Assembly: GCA_902590705.1 (NCBI GenBank)
Contig: CACIXU010000005.1
Location: 48,527-112,526, forward strand
Origin: an uncultured Bacteroidota bacterium
GTDB lineage: Bacteria > Bacteroidota > Bacteroidia > Flavobacteriales > Flavobacteriaceae
Direction of reading: 5' to 3'
Length of the DNA: 64,000 nt
The position numbers were made by a program, and so were the translations under genes. The notes beneath the pieces were generated by a model, which made no database searches, was not told the origin of the DNA, and saw only the letters and a list, made by a program, of their open reading frames with translations. Shown here piece by piece: positions 31,510 to 45,700 of this stretch (position 1 is the stretch's first letter; each line of letters opens with the position of its first letter).

Positions 31510-33249
31510 ATGAAGAAGGTTTTTTTATTATTTTTTTTATTGAACACTGCTTTATTTTCGCAAAAATATTCCATCAGGGAACACCGAGCTTTAAATGATT
31601 CAATAAAATTAATTAGAGGAACAAATCCACTTAAGTCAATTAATATGCTTTTTGAAATTGCTTCGGCACAGAACGACTACCCAAATCCACAACTTACGAA
31701 CACTTATAACTTAATTGCTGAAGGTCTCTTCACACAAGGTCTTTTTTCTGAGTCTCTATCTTATTACAAATTAGCACTTGATTGTTTTACCTCCTACAAA
31801 AATAGTGATCGAAATACTCGTATTTTTTATCCACCATGGATATTAATAAATATTGGGAATGTCTATTTTCATAATAAAAATTTTGACAAGGCTTATGAAT
31901 ATTTTTTTTCAGCTAAGGAAAATTTTAATTCTACATCAGAGCATAATAAAATCTACGGCTTGCCCACCGCCTTTGATAATATTGGGAAGGTTTTTTTTAA
32001 TAAAGCAAATAAAGACAGCGCCTTAGTTTATTTTAACAAATCACTTAAAATAAGAGAAAATAATAATTTATATGGTGCTGCAATATATTCTTATAATAAT
32101 CTGATGTCTTTAGTTTCGCCAAATAATGAAATTTTAGTTTTAAAATATAAGAACATAGTTGATGACCTTTTCAATAAAATAATCTCAAGGCGTAATGAAC
32201 AAGATGGTCAAATAAACATTGAAAGAAATTATGGAACATTCTATTATTTGCTGGGTTTATTCTATTATAATTTAATCGATTATGATACTTCTATTTCATA
32301 TTTAATTAAGTCAAGAAAATATTTAAAAAATTCATTCAGCGACTTAATCACTACAGATTTATTAATGGCTAAATGCCATATAGGCTTAAAGAAGTTTAAT
32401 AAAGCAGATTCTTTATTGCATAAAAATTTATCTTTTTTAAACGAAATAGGGGTTAATTCCCCTTCAATTAAAATTAAGATCTATGAAGTACTGGATAATC
32501 TATATTTATCACAATCAAATAAAGATAAACTGATCATTGTTAAAGACTCAATCATTAATCTAAAAGCATCTATATCTGATAATAAATTAAACAATTCAAT
32601 TCTTAGTTTAGAAACGAGTCTTTTATTAAAGCAAAAACAAAGGGAACTCAACCTTGAACGTCTAACTTATAACAATTTAATATTTGTTTTGACTATTGTT
32701 TTAATATTATTTTTTGTATTAATTATTTTTTTAAGAGTAAGGTCTAATTTTCATAAAGAAAAAAATAATCGACTAGCGATAGAAAGAGAGTTAATGGACT
32801 CAGAACTTAAAAATAAAGAGCTAGAATTATTAAGCACCACAACATTCATAGAACAGCGGAATAATAATTTAAGAAACCTTCGTGATAATTTAAATACAGC
32901 TTCAGATGTTGAATCTAATAAATCAACCATTAAGGAAATTTCAAATCCAGAATTATCAAAAGAACTTGATTCAATTATTAAATCAAGAAATTCATTTGAT
33001 TCTTTTAGGAATCAATTTACAAAGGCTTTTCCTGATTTTTTCAAAACTTTGATCAAAATGCACCCAACTCTTTCACCAACCGATCTTCAGCTCTGTGCTT
33101 ATATTAAAATGAATCAAACAAATCAAGATATAGCTAGTATTAATAATCTTTCCACACGCTCAGTTGAGAGTCAACGTTATAGGCTTAGAAAGAAACTTAA
33201 TATTGATAAACAAACAGATTTATTCAATTATTTAACAAATTTAGATTAA
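31510..33249 (+). CDS. TPR signal-transduction protein with TM segment and C-terminal LuxR-type HTH
   Basis: 579 aa; signal peptide, TPR-like repeats, TM 'LIFVLTIVLILFFVLIIFL', C-terminal 'LSPTDLQLCAYIKMNQTNQDIASINNLSTRSVESQRYRLRKKLNI'. Confidence 0.85.
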   Translation: MKKVFLLFFLLNTALFSQKYSIREHRALNDSIKLIRGTNPLKSINMLFEIASAQNDYPNPQLTNTYNLIAEGLFTQGLFSESLSYYKLALDCFTSYKNSDRNTRIFYPPWILINIGNVYFHNKNFDKAYEYFFSAKENFNSTSEHNKIYGLPTAFDNIGKVFFNKANKDSALVYFNKSLKIRENNNLYGAAIYSYNNLMSLVSPNNEILVLKYKNIVDDLFNKIISRRNEQDGQINIERNYGTFYYLLGLFYYNLIDYDTSISYLIKSRKYLKNSFSDLITTDLLMAKCHIGLKKFNKADSLLHKNLSFLNEIGVNSPSIKIKIYEVLDNLYLSQSNKDKLIIVKDSIINLKASISDNKLNNSILSLETSLLLKQKQRELNLERLTYNNLIFVLTIVLILFFVLIIFLRVRSNFHKEKNNRLAIERELMDSELKNKELELLSTTTFIEQRNNNLRNLRDNLNTASDVESNKSTIKEISNPELSKELDSIIKSRNSFDSFRNQFTKAFPDFFKTLIKMHPTLSPTDLQLCAYIKMNQTNQDIASINNLSTRSVESQRYRLRKKLNIDKQTDLFNYLTNLD

Positions 33250-33397
33250 ATCTTTTTAACACATATAATACTCACAAATTACTCATATATTTTTCTTTTT
33301 TAAGGTCTTTCCCCTTTTTTATTTATCTATTTTATTTTTTTATGTATACACATAAAACTCACAAATTTTACATATTACACCCATAATTCAAGCACAT

Positions 33398-33420
33398 TTT
33401 ACTGCATATTTACTGCATTC
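33398..33420. promoter_or_regulatory. direct repeat TTACTGCAT, 11 bp spacing, upstream of HTH + giant gene
   Basis: TTACTGCAT at 33399 and 33410 in the intergenic region; candidate operator only. Confidence 0.3.
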
Positions 33421-33437
33421 AAGCTTATTAACAATCT

Positions 33438-33782
33438 TTGTTAACTTCTTTAAAACTTTTATTAACAGAACACTTTAATGAGTCAGTAAATTTGTTCAAA
33501 CAATTAAGAAGTATGTCTTCTGCTGCTCAAATACAATTTGAACAGAAGTTTATTACTATTTATCCATTGTTTAACAACCGCCTGATTGTTAAGCACCCAA
33601 CCTTGACTCCCGTAGAATTAAAGATTTGTGCTTGTCTAAAAATGAATTTAGACTCTAAATCTATTGGGGAATTATACCAAAGAAGTTACCGAACAATTGA
33701 AAATTGTCGATATAAGATTCGAAGTAAAATGGCCCTGAAGAAAAACCAAAATCTTGTCACATATATAATGTCAATAAACTAA
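33438..33782 (+). CDS. short LuxR-type HTH protein (possible ATG start at 33513)
   Basis: 'HPTLTPVELKICACLKMNLDSKSIGELYQRSYRTIENCRYKIRSKMAL' aligns by eye with the C-terminus of 31510..33249. Confidence 0.75.
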   Translation: MLTSLKLLLTEHFNESVNLFKQLRSMSSAAQIQFEQKFITIYPLFNNRLIVKHPTLTPVELKICACLKMNLDSKSIGELYQRSYRTIENCRYKIRSKMALKKNQNLVTYIMSIN

Positions 33783-33790
33783 TCATTCAT

Positions 33791-36700
33791 TTGAGAAAAA
33801 TATTTAAAATAAACGTTTTTAGAATTATCGCCATTTTAATGGGGATATTTTTGACGCAGTTTGCTTTTTCTCAAACTAAATCGATGAACATTACTTCGTT
33901 TACAGATGTAACAGATATAGACGGCAGTGGAACTATTACTGCAGGTGACGTAATTAATTTTAACCTGCATGTAAAAAATGATGGTAACATTCAGCTTAAT
34001 AATTTAAATTTTTCCGATACAAGTGTAAAAAGATTAGATAATAATAGTACAGTTGGAACAGTAACCTTTACATATCAAAGTTCAAGTCAATCAAACGCGG
34101 CAGGAACATTAATTTCAAATGAAACTGAAATTTATTCAGGAACCTACACCTTAACTTCATCAGATATTTCTGCAGGAGGAATTAGTTTTGGTGTAACAGG
34201 TCAGTCATCAAGTCCTGGACAATCAAATGATGTTAATGACATAAGCGATGACGGTAATGATGGTGATGGAAATACTTCAAATGACCGAAATATTGTTACG
34301 GCAGGGCAAACAGCAGGATCAATAGAGGTTAATAAATTCTTTTCTGGATATCAGGATGTAGATGGGAATGGTGTTTGGTCACCAGGTGATATTGTAACCT
34401 ATGGTGTTGAGGTAATTAACAATGGTTACCAGGAGATAATTACTATAGTACCCGATGATGCGTTAGTTGACGGTGGAGGAAACGCTAAAGCGCTTACTGC
34501 TCCCTTTACTCCGCCAGGTGTGGTTTTTCAGGGATCTACCCATGGAAATATTTCTGATGCAGGAGCAGGTAATGGAACTACAACAGGTACATTACTAGTT
34601 GGAGAAAAAGTGGAATATCAGGCTACTTTCACCCTTGACCAAGCGACAATTGACTCTGGTCAAATAAGGAATTGTTTTTCTGCTCAGGCAATTGTAAAAT
34701 CAACGGGAGCAAATGTAAATGACTCTTTAGATACCTGTGTGGATACTACAATTCCTCATGTTCCGGTAATTGAAGTAACAAAGATTGCTTCGGTTGATGA
34801 TGTAAATAATAGTAGTACAAATGATGTTGGAGACATAATTACCTATGATATTTTTATTGAGAATAAGGGAAATGTAACTATTAGCGGAATTGGATTTAAT
34901 GAAACTTTCACAGATGGTTTAGGCAATAGTTTAAGCCTTACGTCAGGGCCAACGTATGTTTCTTCAACAAAGAGCTCAGCTCAAGGAACTCTTAGCATTT
35001 CTGAAATAGAAAGATACAGAGCAACATTTCAAATATCTGCATCTGCCGCGAATTCAGGACAGATCAATAATAGTTTAAAGGTTACCGCTAATAGTCCTGG
35101 GCAAACTAATAATGTCTCTGATACCTCAGATGATGGTATAGATGATGATGGAAATACAGCTGATGATCCTACTGTTACAACAGCAACAATTGTAAAGTCT
35201 TTGGATGTTACAAAAAGGGCACAGGTAATTGATAATGGGGATGGTGAAATTGGAGCTGGGGATATAATTAGATATACAATTACAGTTTTAAATACTGGAC
35301 AAATAAACCTAAGCAATCTTTTCTTTAGTGATAATTTAAGAAATGGTGTAGGCACTATCAGAAATTATGATGCACCTGGAATTTCAGGCGGATCAAATAA
35401 TCCACTGCAGCCAAATCAATCATATACTTATACGGCTAGTTATACAATACAAGCAGGTGATACGGCAACAGGCCAAATTGAAAATCAGGTTACTGTTCTT
35501 GCTAAGTCTAATCCCTCTGGTGGATTTGATGTCAGTGATGTAAGTGATGACGGGATTGATACTGATGGTAATTTGGTTAATGATAAAACCATCACTCTAT
35601 TAAATATTCAAACTGGGGTAGAGGTTGTTAAGACCGCTGTTTTAACAGATGATGGAGATGGGCTTCCAAGCGCAGGAGATGTTATTACTTATACAATAGT
35701 GATTTTAAATACTGGAAACGTTACTCTTGAGAATCTAAACCTTTCTGATGTCCATAAACGGGGACCATTTGCCTCAGGGACTGTTGTTCCATTTGATTCT
35801 GGACCAACTTTTACCTCAGCTACAGCTGGTTCAAGTTCTACCCTTCTTTTGGCTGGAGGCCAACTGACCTATACTGCAACTTATACAGTTGTTGGAGCTG
35901 ATGTTACCGCTGGATTAATGTCAAATCGCGCAACAATTGCTGCTGACGATGTCACGGCCGCAAATAATTCCGTTTCTGATAATAGTGATGATGGAGATGA
36001 TTTAGATGGTAATACGACCGATGACCCTACAGAAGTAAAACTCACTTATGATGGAAAACTTGATGTTTCGAAAACAGTTCAAGTAACTCAGGCAGATCCA
36101 AATAAGATAGAACTTGGTGATACGGCGGTTTACACAATTGTTGTAACAAATACAGGAAACGTTAGGCTCACTAATATTGCACTTAATGATCAATTATCTG
36201 GTGTGAATGGGGTTTCTTTATCCTTAGACAGTCCGGGGGTAAAATTCGTGAGCTCATCCGGGGGTTCTGCCTCTGGAACACTTGAGGTCGGTGAGTCTGC
36301 ATCCTATACTGCAACTTTTACAGTTAACCAAGAGGCGATTGACCAGACAGGTTTTCAAAATACCGTTGAAGCAACTGGTAGAGATCCCGCCAATGCTCTT
36401 GTATCAGATGATAGTGATGATGCAGATGATTCAGATGGAAATCGACTTAATGACCCTACAGTTACTCCTATTCCAGCTGATCCATCTATTGATGTAGTTA
36501 AAACCTCTTCTCATCAAGATTTAGATGGCGATGGAGAAATAAGTGCAGGAGATAGAATTAATTATACAATTACTATAAGCAATACAGGTAATAATACATT
36601 AGGTGTTGATGGGGCTCCGTCGGGAGAATTAGTAGTTCAGGACATCATATCTACCATTGCAGGGACCCATACCCCAACTGTTGTAGGCCCAAGTTTTGTT

Positions 36701-39700
36701 TCATCCTCATTAGGTTCAAACTTTGGAGTTATCAAGCCCAATGAAATGGCAATATTCAGCGCATATGTAATTATTACTCAAGACATTGTTAATGCGGGTG
36801 GACTCTCTAATATTGCATCTGTTACCGCTCAAGATCCATCTAATACTGCTATAACTGACACTTCAGATGACGGAGACGATAATGATGGAAACCTTACCAA
36901 TGATCCGACTATTGACGTAATACCGGCTAATCCATCTATAAATATTGTAAAGACTGTTACTGTAAGTGATACAAATGGAAATGGTATAAATGATATTGGC
37001 GATGTAGCCAATTACACTATTACAATTTCAAATACAGGCAATATTGATATTGCATCACTTTTAGTTACAGATACATTATCAGGACTAAGTACAGGAACAT
37101 TATCTCTTAGTCAGTCATTAACATTTGTATCCGCTTCAAGAGGTTCCAATTCAGATGTGCTGCTTGTTAATGAGCAGGCAAATTATATTGCAAAATTTAC
37201 CATAAACCAAACCGCAGCTGATTTGGGAGGTATGAGAAATATTGTTACAGCAAGTGGGGTTGATAACGCAAATTCAACAACTATATCTGATACATCTGAA
37301 AATGTAGATACAGTTATAAACTCAAACCCATCTATTACGGTAACCAAAACGGTAGCAGCTGTTGATAACGACTCAGACAGTGAGATAGGAGTAGGAGATA
37401 CATTGGTGTATACAATTACGATTTTAAATACTGGAAACCAAACACTTAAAGACTTTACTTTTACTGAAACATTTAAGGATTTAGAGAATAATGTCAGGAG
37501 TCTTTCAACTTCTATAACAACAAGTGATGCCAATGAGCTCCCTCCTGGTCAAACAAAAACATATTCAGCTACATATGTTATAACTCAGTCAGATGTAGAT
37601 AATGGAGGTCTTAGTAATTCCGTTGTTGTGGTTGCTAGCAACCTTACAAATAATATTTTCGTTAATGATACAAGTGATGACGGTGATACTGGAGCAGGAA
37701 ATACAAATAGCGATCCCACTCTATATCAAATTGCTGCTGATCCAAGTTTGGATGTAACAAAAACTTTTGTTAATAATGATTTAAATGGTGACGGAATTAT
37801 ATCTACAGGAGATAAACTCACATATACTATTCTTGTTAAAAATACGGGTAATATTACTCAAGCCTCATTATATGTGACAGATGTAATAACTGATCTTGCT
37901 AGTAATACACGAAATCTTGATAACTCTAATTTACCTCAATTCGTAAGTAATTCAATGGGTTCAACTCAAGGGACTTTAAAATCTGGTGAAGTGGCTACTT
38001 TTACAGCGACCTATACAATTGTAGCAGCTGATGTGACTGCAGGTGGTGTAATAAATCAAGCTACAGCGAAGACATTCTACTATCCTAATGGTATAAATCC
38101 TGTGCTTAGGGCACAAGATATAAGTGATGATGGAGATGATACCGATGGAAACACAACTGATGATAGAACTATCTCCTACACAGGGATAATTCCATCTTTT
38201 AAAGTAATTAAAACTGCTACAAAAGTTGATGATGGAAATGGTATTGATAATGTTGGAGATCAGGTGGTATTCACAATTACTGTTTCAAATACCTCCCAAG
38301 ATCAAATTAATAATCTAGAATTTGTAGACACAATAACCTCCTCAAGAGGTAATTCAATGTCACTTGTTGGAACCCCAACTTTTGTTAGTGCAACCAGTGG
38401 CTCTAATTCAACTACCCTTACAGTAAATGGAACTATTACATTCACCGCAACATTTACCGTTAATGATTTATCAATTAAAGATGGAGGACTATTTAATACA
38501 ATAACCTTTAAAGGTTCATCTGCTCGAAATCCTTTTCCAGGGGAACTAGACACAAAAGATATTAGTGATGATGGTAACACAGGAGCTGGTGATACAGGTG
38601 ATGATCCAACTTTTGTTCCCTTGGGAACTGACTCTGACTCTGATGGAATACCCGATAATCTTGATATAGATGATGACAATGATGGAGTACTTGATACTTT
38701 CGAGCAGTGTATTGATTTTAATTTAGATGGAACAAGTTTTGAAACTTATTATAAACCTGGTGTTCCGGTAAATCCATCTGAGAATAAAAATTCACAATTT
38801 CCTGGAAGGACTGTAGCACCTCCTTTTACATCGGTTAATGGAGATGGTGAGATTTGGGATAACAGAACTGATGGAAATAATGTTAACTGGTCTCCAGCTC
38901 CTGGGCTTGGATCCAATTTCTATTTTATTGAACTTTTACAAAATGCATTTTTAGCAGGTACCACATCTCCTACCAACAAAAGAGAGTATTGGAATGAAAC
39001 ATCTGCTGGCATTGGTGACTTTGATAGAATTATGGTTGAGGAGGTCGTTTATCCCAATACGACATATACCCTTTCATTTTATCATAAGGACGGTGGACTT
39101 CTTGAGGCATCTCATGCAGATGGTGGCTCCACATTACTTCAAATCCAATCATTTCAAACTGACTATGCAGTGGATCAGTTAACAGAGGCCCCCACAAATT
39201 GGGCTCAGCAAACTTTCCAATTTACAACAGATGCCAACACCCATCGCATTGCAATATTATTCTCAGCCTATGCTCCTGGAGTTAATGTATCAATCCAACT
39301 AGATGGAATTTCAATAGAACCACAAGAGACCTGTCAAGGAGATATTGATAATGATACAGTAGGTAATGGATTAGATCTTGATTCTGACAACGATGGAATT
39401 TATGATGTTGTTGAATCTGGTAACGGAGAGTTTGACACAAATAATGATGGAAGAATAGATTCTAATGACACAGGATTTGTGGATAATAATGATAATGGAG
39501 CTCATGACTCAATAGAGTCCAGAACACCTACAGATACTGATAGCGATACCACTGTGGATATGTTTGATCTTGATTCTGATAATGACAATTGTAACGACTC
39601 AAAGGAGGCGGGATACACAGATGGAGATAATGATGGTAAACTAGGAAACTCTCCAATTACTCAAGATGCTAATGGGAAAGTAACTAGTGGAAGTGATGGA

Positions 39701-42700
39701 TATACTCCCCCCTTGGATCAAAACAGCAATGGCATTAAAGATTATCAAGAGGTATCCTATGATGTTGCATGTTTCTCTGAAAATTTAACTGTAGACATGA
39801 CAAAGGCAGCTCAAAAAATTGATGTCAATTCAGATGGCGTCCTTGGACTGAATGACAAAATTCTCTACACAGTGGTTGTCTCAAATACCGGAGTAATTAG
39901 TTATACAATACAACTTACAGATGTTCTAACAAATGAATCATCACAAACGATTCAAAATCTAGATCTAGAATTTGTTGGCCTTACCACCCCAACTACCTTT
40001 AATGTTCCAGAGAACCTTTTAAAAAGATCTGCAGGATTTAACTACACTTCTAACAATAGCTTTAATAACAGCTTATGGCACAAAACTGGTGCTGATAATA
40101 ATAGTAGAATTGGAATGATTCAGACTCTTAGAACCCAACCAGCGGAGGCGCTAGTTTATTTTACTCCCAGCTCTGGAGCTACCGAGAATCAATCCAAATT
40201 AAGTACTGGTTTGCAAGTTCTACCTAAGCTGCAAAACGGTAATTATAAATCACTTGTAACTAAAAGTTCCCCTGGCTTTGCAAATCTTACTGCTACAAAT
40301 CCTAGTTATAATCATTTTATAAGATTTAGAAATACAGATAATTACACTGGGGAATCAGATCCCGAATCAAAAAAGTGGTTTTACCAAGAGGTAAGCGGTC
40401 TACAGCCAAATACTCAGTATACTGTATCTGTTTTTGCATACCCTTATCAAAATACATATACTGGATCCGCTACATTTAATAATGGGTTTCAATTTGTTTT
40501 CCATGACAGCGGATCAGGAGAGACATGGACTGATGTAGATGGAAATTATCTTACCAACTGGAATAATGCCCAAAAATCACCCAGATTTTATTTTGATGAC
40601 ATGCAGGTGTACAGATTCTCTCATACATTTACAACGGATGCTAGCGTAGGCACAACTCGTGTGGGGATAGCTCCTCCATATGCAGGAAATAATGGGGCCT
40701 GGTTCTATGGGATTCAATTAGAAGAGGGGCCAAGCATGTCGCCAGTATACACCTATACATATAACAATGCTGTATCGGCAACTACCGCATCTGTAAGTGC
40801 TGACCCAAGAGTTATAGAATTAGGACCTGGTAATGCCGCCACTTATCAGGTCACACTTACACTTACTCAATCAATAGTTGATAATCATCAAAAACTAGTA
40901 AATACAGCTACAGTTACAGGAACATTTACAACCCCTGCAGGTATATCATTGCAGGCGACCTCAACAAGTGATGATCCATCAACACTTGCTGTGGATGATC
41001 CAACAATTGTAAACCTCACAGTAACCCCATCTGTTGAGATTACCAAAACAGCAAGTGTTACCGATTTAGATTCAAGCGGAAATGTTAACCTGGGAGATAT
41101 AATCACTTATACAATAACCGTTTCAAATACAGGGCAGACTCCTCTTAATAATATCGATATTACAGATTCTCTCACTGGCCTGGATACAGGGACACTTTCT
41201 TTATCCACTACGTTAACATTTATCACATCAACAGCTGGATCACCCTCAAATACTTTGGCCGTGGGAGAGGTTTCAACATTTATGGTAACCTTTACTGTAA
41301 ATCAAGATGCTGTTAATTTTGGTGGAACAAGAAATGTAGCATCAGTAGAGGCTAATGCTCCAAGAGTTATAGGAGGAACACAAACGGTTACTGATACCTC
41401 TTTAAATGTAGATCACCCTATATCCAAAAGTCCATCGATAACTGTAACTAAGACAGTTCAAGCAACAGATAATGATCTTGATGGAGAAATTGGCGTTGGA
41501 GATTCACTTTTATTTACAATTTCAATTTTAAATACTGGTGATGTTACATTAAAAGACTTTGATCTTAATGACACATTTACTGACCTTGACACAAATACGC
41601 TTAGTTTTTCAACTTCTCTTACAACAACTGATCCCAATGAGCTTGCTCCAGGGCAGATAAAAACATACACCGTTACATATACTCTAAACGCATCGAGTGT
41701 AGATAATGGGGGTGTTGTAAACTCTGTTGTAGTCTCTGCCACAGATGTTCAAGGACTACAAACTGTAAGTGATACTAGTGATGATGGTTTAACCGGAGGG
41801 GGAGATACTGGAGCTGATCCAACGGTTTATTCCATTACTTCTACCCCAAGTTTAGAAGTAACAAAAACCGTAAGTGAGACAGATTTAGATGGCGATGGTC
41901 TTGTATCTGCAGGAGATGTGCTCATCTATACAGTCAAGGTAAAAAATAATGGTAATGTGACATTAAGATCGATTTATTTGGAGGATGTTCTTACAGATAT
42001 TTCAAGTAATACAAGAAGTCTTAATGCCGGTGGTATAGTGTTTAACTCAAGCTCAAATGGTTCTCCTTTTAGGACGCTGATTGTAGACGAGGTTGCAACT
42101 TACACTGCATCATATACCATTGTAGCTGGTGATGTCACCGCTGGAGGTGTAATGAATCAAGTAATTGCAAGGGCCTATGTTTTCCCGGAGGGGGTTCAAA
42201 CCCTTCACGCCATAGATCATAGTGATGATGGAGATGACACCGACGGTAATACCCAGGATGATAAGACCATAACCTTTACAGGGGTATTAAACTCATTTGA
42301 GGTAACAAAAACTGCTGCTAAGGTTGATGATGGAAATGGAGTTGATAACTTAGGGGATAAGATAGTATTTACAATAACAGTATCTAACACTGGGACGGAT
42401 CAAATCGATGGACTTACTTTTGTCGATACTCTTACCTCGGCTAGAGGAGCTTCATTATCCCTTGATAGCACTCCAGTTTTTGTAAGTGGTACTAACGCAT
42501 CCACTGCAACAACACTTACTGTGGGAGGTGTTATTACCTATACCGCAACCTTCACAGTAAATCAATTGTCTCTTGATGAAGGGGGAGTATTTAATACAAT
42601 AACTTTCAGCGGCTCATCAGCAAGAAACCCAGAATCTACCGACGACACCTCAGATGTTAGTGACGATGGTGATGACACTGATGGAAATACTGAGGATGAT

Positions 42701-45700
42701 CCTACATTCTTCGCCGTTGGACTAGACAATGATGGCGATGGTATCCCTGATCTTCTGGATATTGATGATGACAATGATGGTGTTTTAGACTCCTTTGAAA
42801 AATGTATAGACTTCCAACTTGACGGCACCTCATTTGACAATTATGATACTGGAGGTGGACCAGTTAATACCGCTACAAACTTTAATTCTAAGTTCCCCCA
42901 ATCAAATGTTGTAGCTCCATTTAGCTCCGTTGATGGAAGGGGAAGAATATGGGATCCCAGAGTTGTAAATGGAGTGAATTGGACCGCAGCTCCTGTTCCT
43001 GGTACTAACCCATTTTTTATGGAATTATTGCAAAGCGCCACAATCTCTGGAACTGCAGATCCATCAAATACCAGAACTTACTGGAATGAGACTTCCCATG
43101 GCATCGATGATTTTGATAGAATTATGGTCCAGGAGTTTGTATATCCTAATACTACTTATAACCTTACTTATTATCATATGGATGGGGGAATATCTTCATC
43201 CACATATGCAGATGGAGCATCGACACTTGTTCAAGTTCAAGGGATGGATTCTGATTTTGCTGTTGACCAATTGGCTGTTACCCCATCGGGTTGGACACAG
43301 CAGACCTTCCAGTTCACTACTGGGCCCAACACTAATAGAATAGCTGTATTACTCTCTGCTTACGCCCCGGGATCTAATGTTGCGATTTTAGTTGATAGCA
43401 TTGTTCTCTCATCACAGGTAACCCTTACATGTGATGTAGATGGAGATTCAAAGGGCAATGGAATTGATATCGATTCTGATAACGATGGGATATATGATGT
43501 CAAAGAAGCAGGTTACCAAAGTTACGATACAAATGGAGATGGGATGATTGATGTAAACGACACCGGTTTTGTTGATGCAAACAATAACGGTGCCCACGAT
43601 GCAATTGAGGGTCTTTCACCTACAAATACCACTACATCTACTGTTGTTGACATGTTCAATTTAGATTCGGATAACGATGGTTGTAATGATGTAATTGAAG
43701 CCGGATTTACCGATCCAAATGGCGATGGAAAACTTGGCGGAAATCCAGTTACTGTTAATAGCAACGGTAAGGTCACTAGCGGTAGTGATGGATATACAGC
43801 CCCACTAGATCAAAATGCAAATGGAGTTGAAGATTATGTGGATACCACATGGGATATAAACTGTTTAAATCCAGGACTTAGCATCACAAAAGCGGCCAAT
43901 CCAATTGATATAAATGGAGACGGGCTAATTCAGTTAAACGATCAAATTGTTTATACCATCATCGTTACCAATACATCGGAAGTCAGTGTAACATTTACCC
44001 TTTCCGATACCCTTACCAATCAGTTGTCCGAGACTATTTTACAGCCTGAGCTGGTATGGTTGGGTACCTCTTCAAATGTGTTGATTTACCCACCCTTTAA
44101 CTACATTAGAAAATCCTCAAATTTTTCATTTAATGGAAATTATAATACTTGGGATTCAAATTACTGGCATATAGAATATGCACATTATAGCAGTGCAGCT
44201 TATTATGATCATCATCCTAGTTATGATCAGCCTTGGATCCCAACACTTGACGACACCTATATATATTTCGCTGGAGCCACCACTGGTGCCACAACTGCAA
44301 ATACCGGCTTAACTGAGGGTTATACCGATAACACTGGGGGGAATGCTCAGGGATATAAAGCTGTTTCAGCCCAAAACTATTATAATCATTTTATCCATTT
44401 TGTCAATAGCGCCTCTAATTACTCCCAAAATAATAATTGGGAGAAAAACTGGAAATATATTGAAATTCCCAATTTAGAGGATAATACCCAGTATACCCTT
44501 TCCGTATTTACCCTTCCCAGAGATAATAATACAACTGCATATTCAAGTAACGAATATGCTGATGGATTTTATTTAATGTTTCATGATGATTCTGATGGAA
44601 AAAGTTGGACAAGTAATTATTCTACAAACTGGACCAATGCCCAAAAATCCACAAGATTTTACCTGGAGTCCTACAAGGTTAAGCGTTTCTCTCATACTTT
44701 TACCACTGGAACTAATGTTGGGACAACCCGGGTAGGTATTCAGTATCCACACACGAATGGTTATGGAATACGTTTCTATGGCATTCAGCTTGAAAAAGGA
44801 GATTCTATGTCTCCTATTTATACCTACACCTACACCTCGACTCCTGATGTCTCGAGCGCTACTCCGCTTTCAATAAACACTGATCCAAGACTTGGCACTT
44901 TAGCGCCTGGAGTATCTGCAACCTATGTTGTAACACTCACATTAGATCAAAGTATTATCGACAGTGCTCAGGAGCTTTACAATAAAGTAGATGCAGTGGT
45001 CAGCTTTACTTCACCTAGTGGAGTAAGCGTAACAATGAGCAGTACAAGTGATGACCCCTCTACTCCTGCAGTGAATGATCCAACTTATACAAACCTTGAT
45101 AACCTCAAAGGTATTGAGGTTGAAAAAAAGGTAAAACAAATAACCGATACAAATTCAAATGGTCAAAATGATGCTGGTGATGTAATAAAATATGAGGTTA
45201 CACTAACCAATAGTGGTCAGACCAATTTGGCTGATTTTGAGATTACTGATATTTTACAAACCTCAACAGGTACAAAATCAATCGAGGTTGATCCCTTAAT
45301 TGGAAAATCTCAGAACTATTTCTGGTATTCTTGGTCAATAGATAATAATAATTGGGATTGGCAAACATCTGGAAGTATTGGAGGTAATCAGGTAGGAGAT
45401 AATAATTACGGTTCCATTCCATATAAAATAGTTGATCATAACGGTCGATATCAAGTTCAAAATACTTTACCAACTTGGAACACATTGCCATCCCAAGGTA
45501 TAACAAATAATAGTAATGATGACAACACTTATATGTGGTATGTTTATGTTAATGGTACCTCATCTTCCTATGATGATGATTATGTTTTTAAAACCATGAG
45601 GCTAAAGCCAAACACAACCTATACAATCTCAGTATATGGTAAGAAAACGGCGGCAACCATTGCTCCATGGCATTTTGTAATTCATGACGGAAAGGATACC

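Larger units (their letters stand above)
36940..45120 (+). repeat. ~4.1 kb higher-order repeat, two diverged copies within the giant gene
   Basis: Anchors 36998->41093 and 38642->42737 both offset 4095; 39863->43949 offset 4086; 40736->44807 offset 4071. Same module order DUF11 x4, TSP3 module, DUF11 with CBM insert. Confidence 0.85.
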
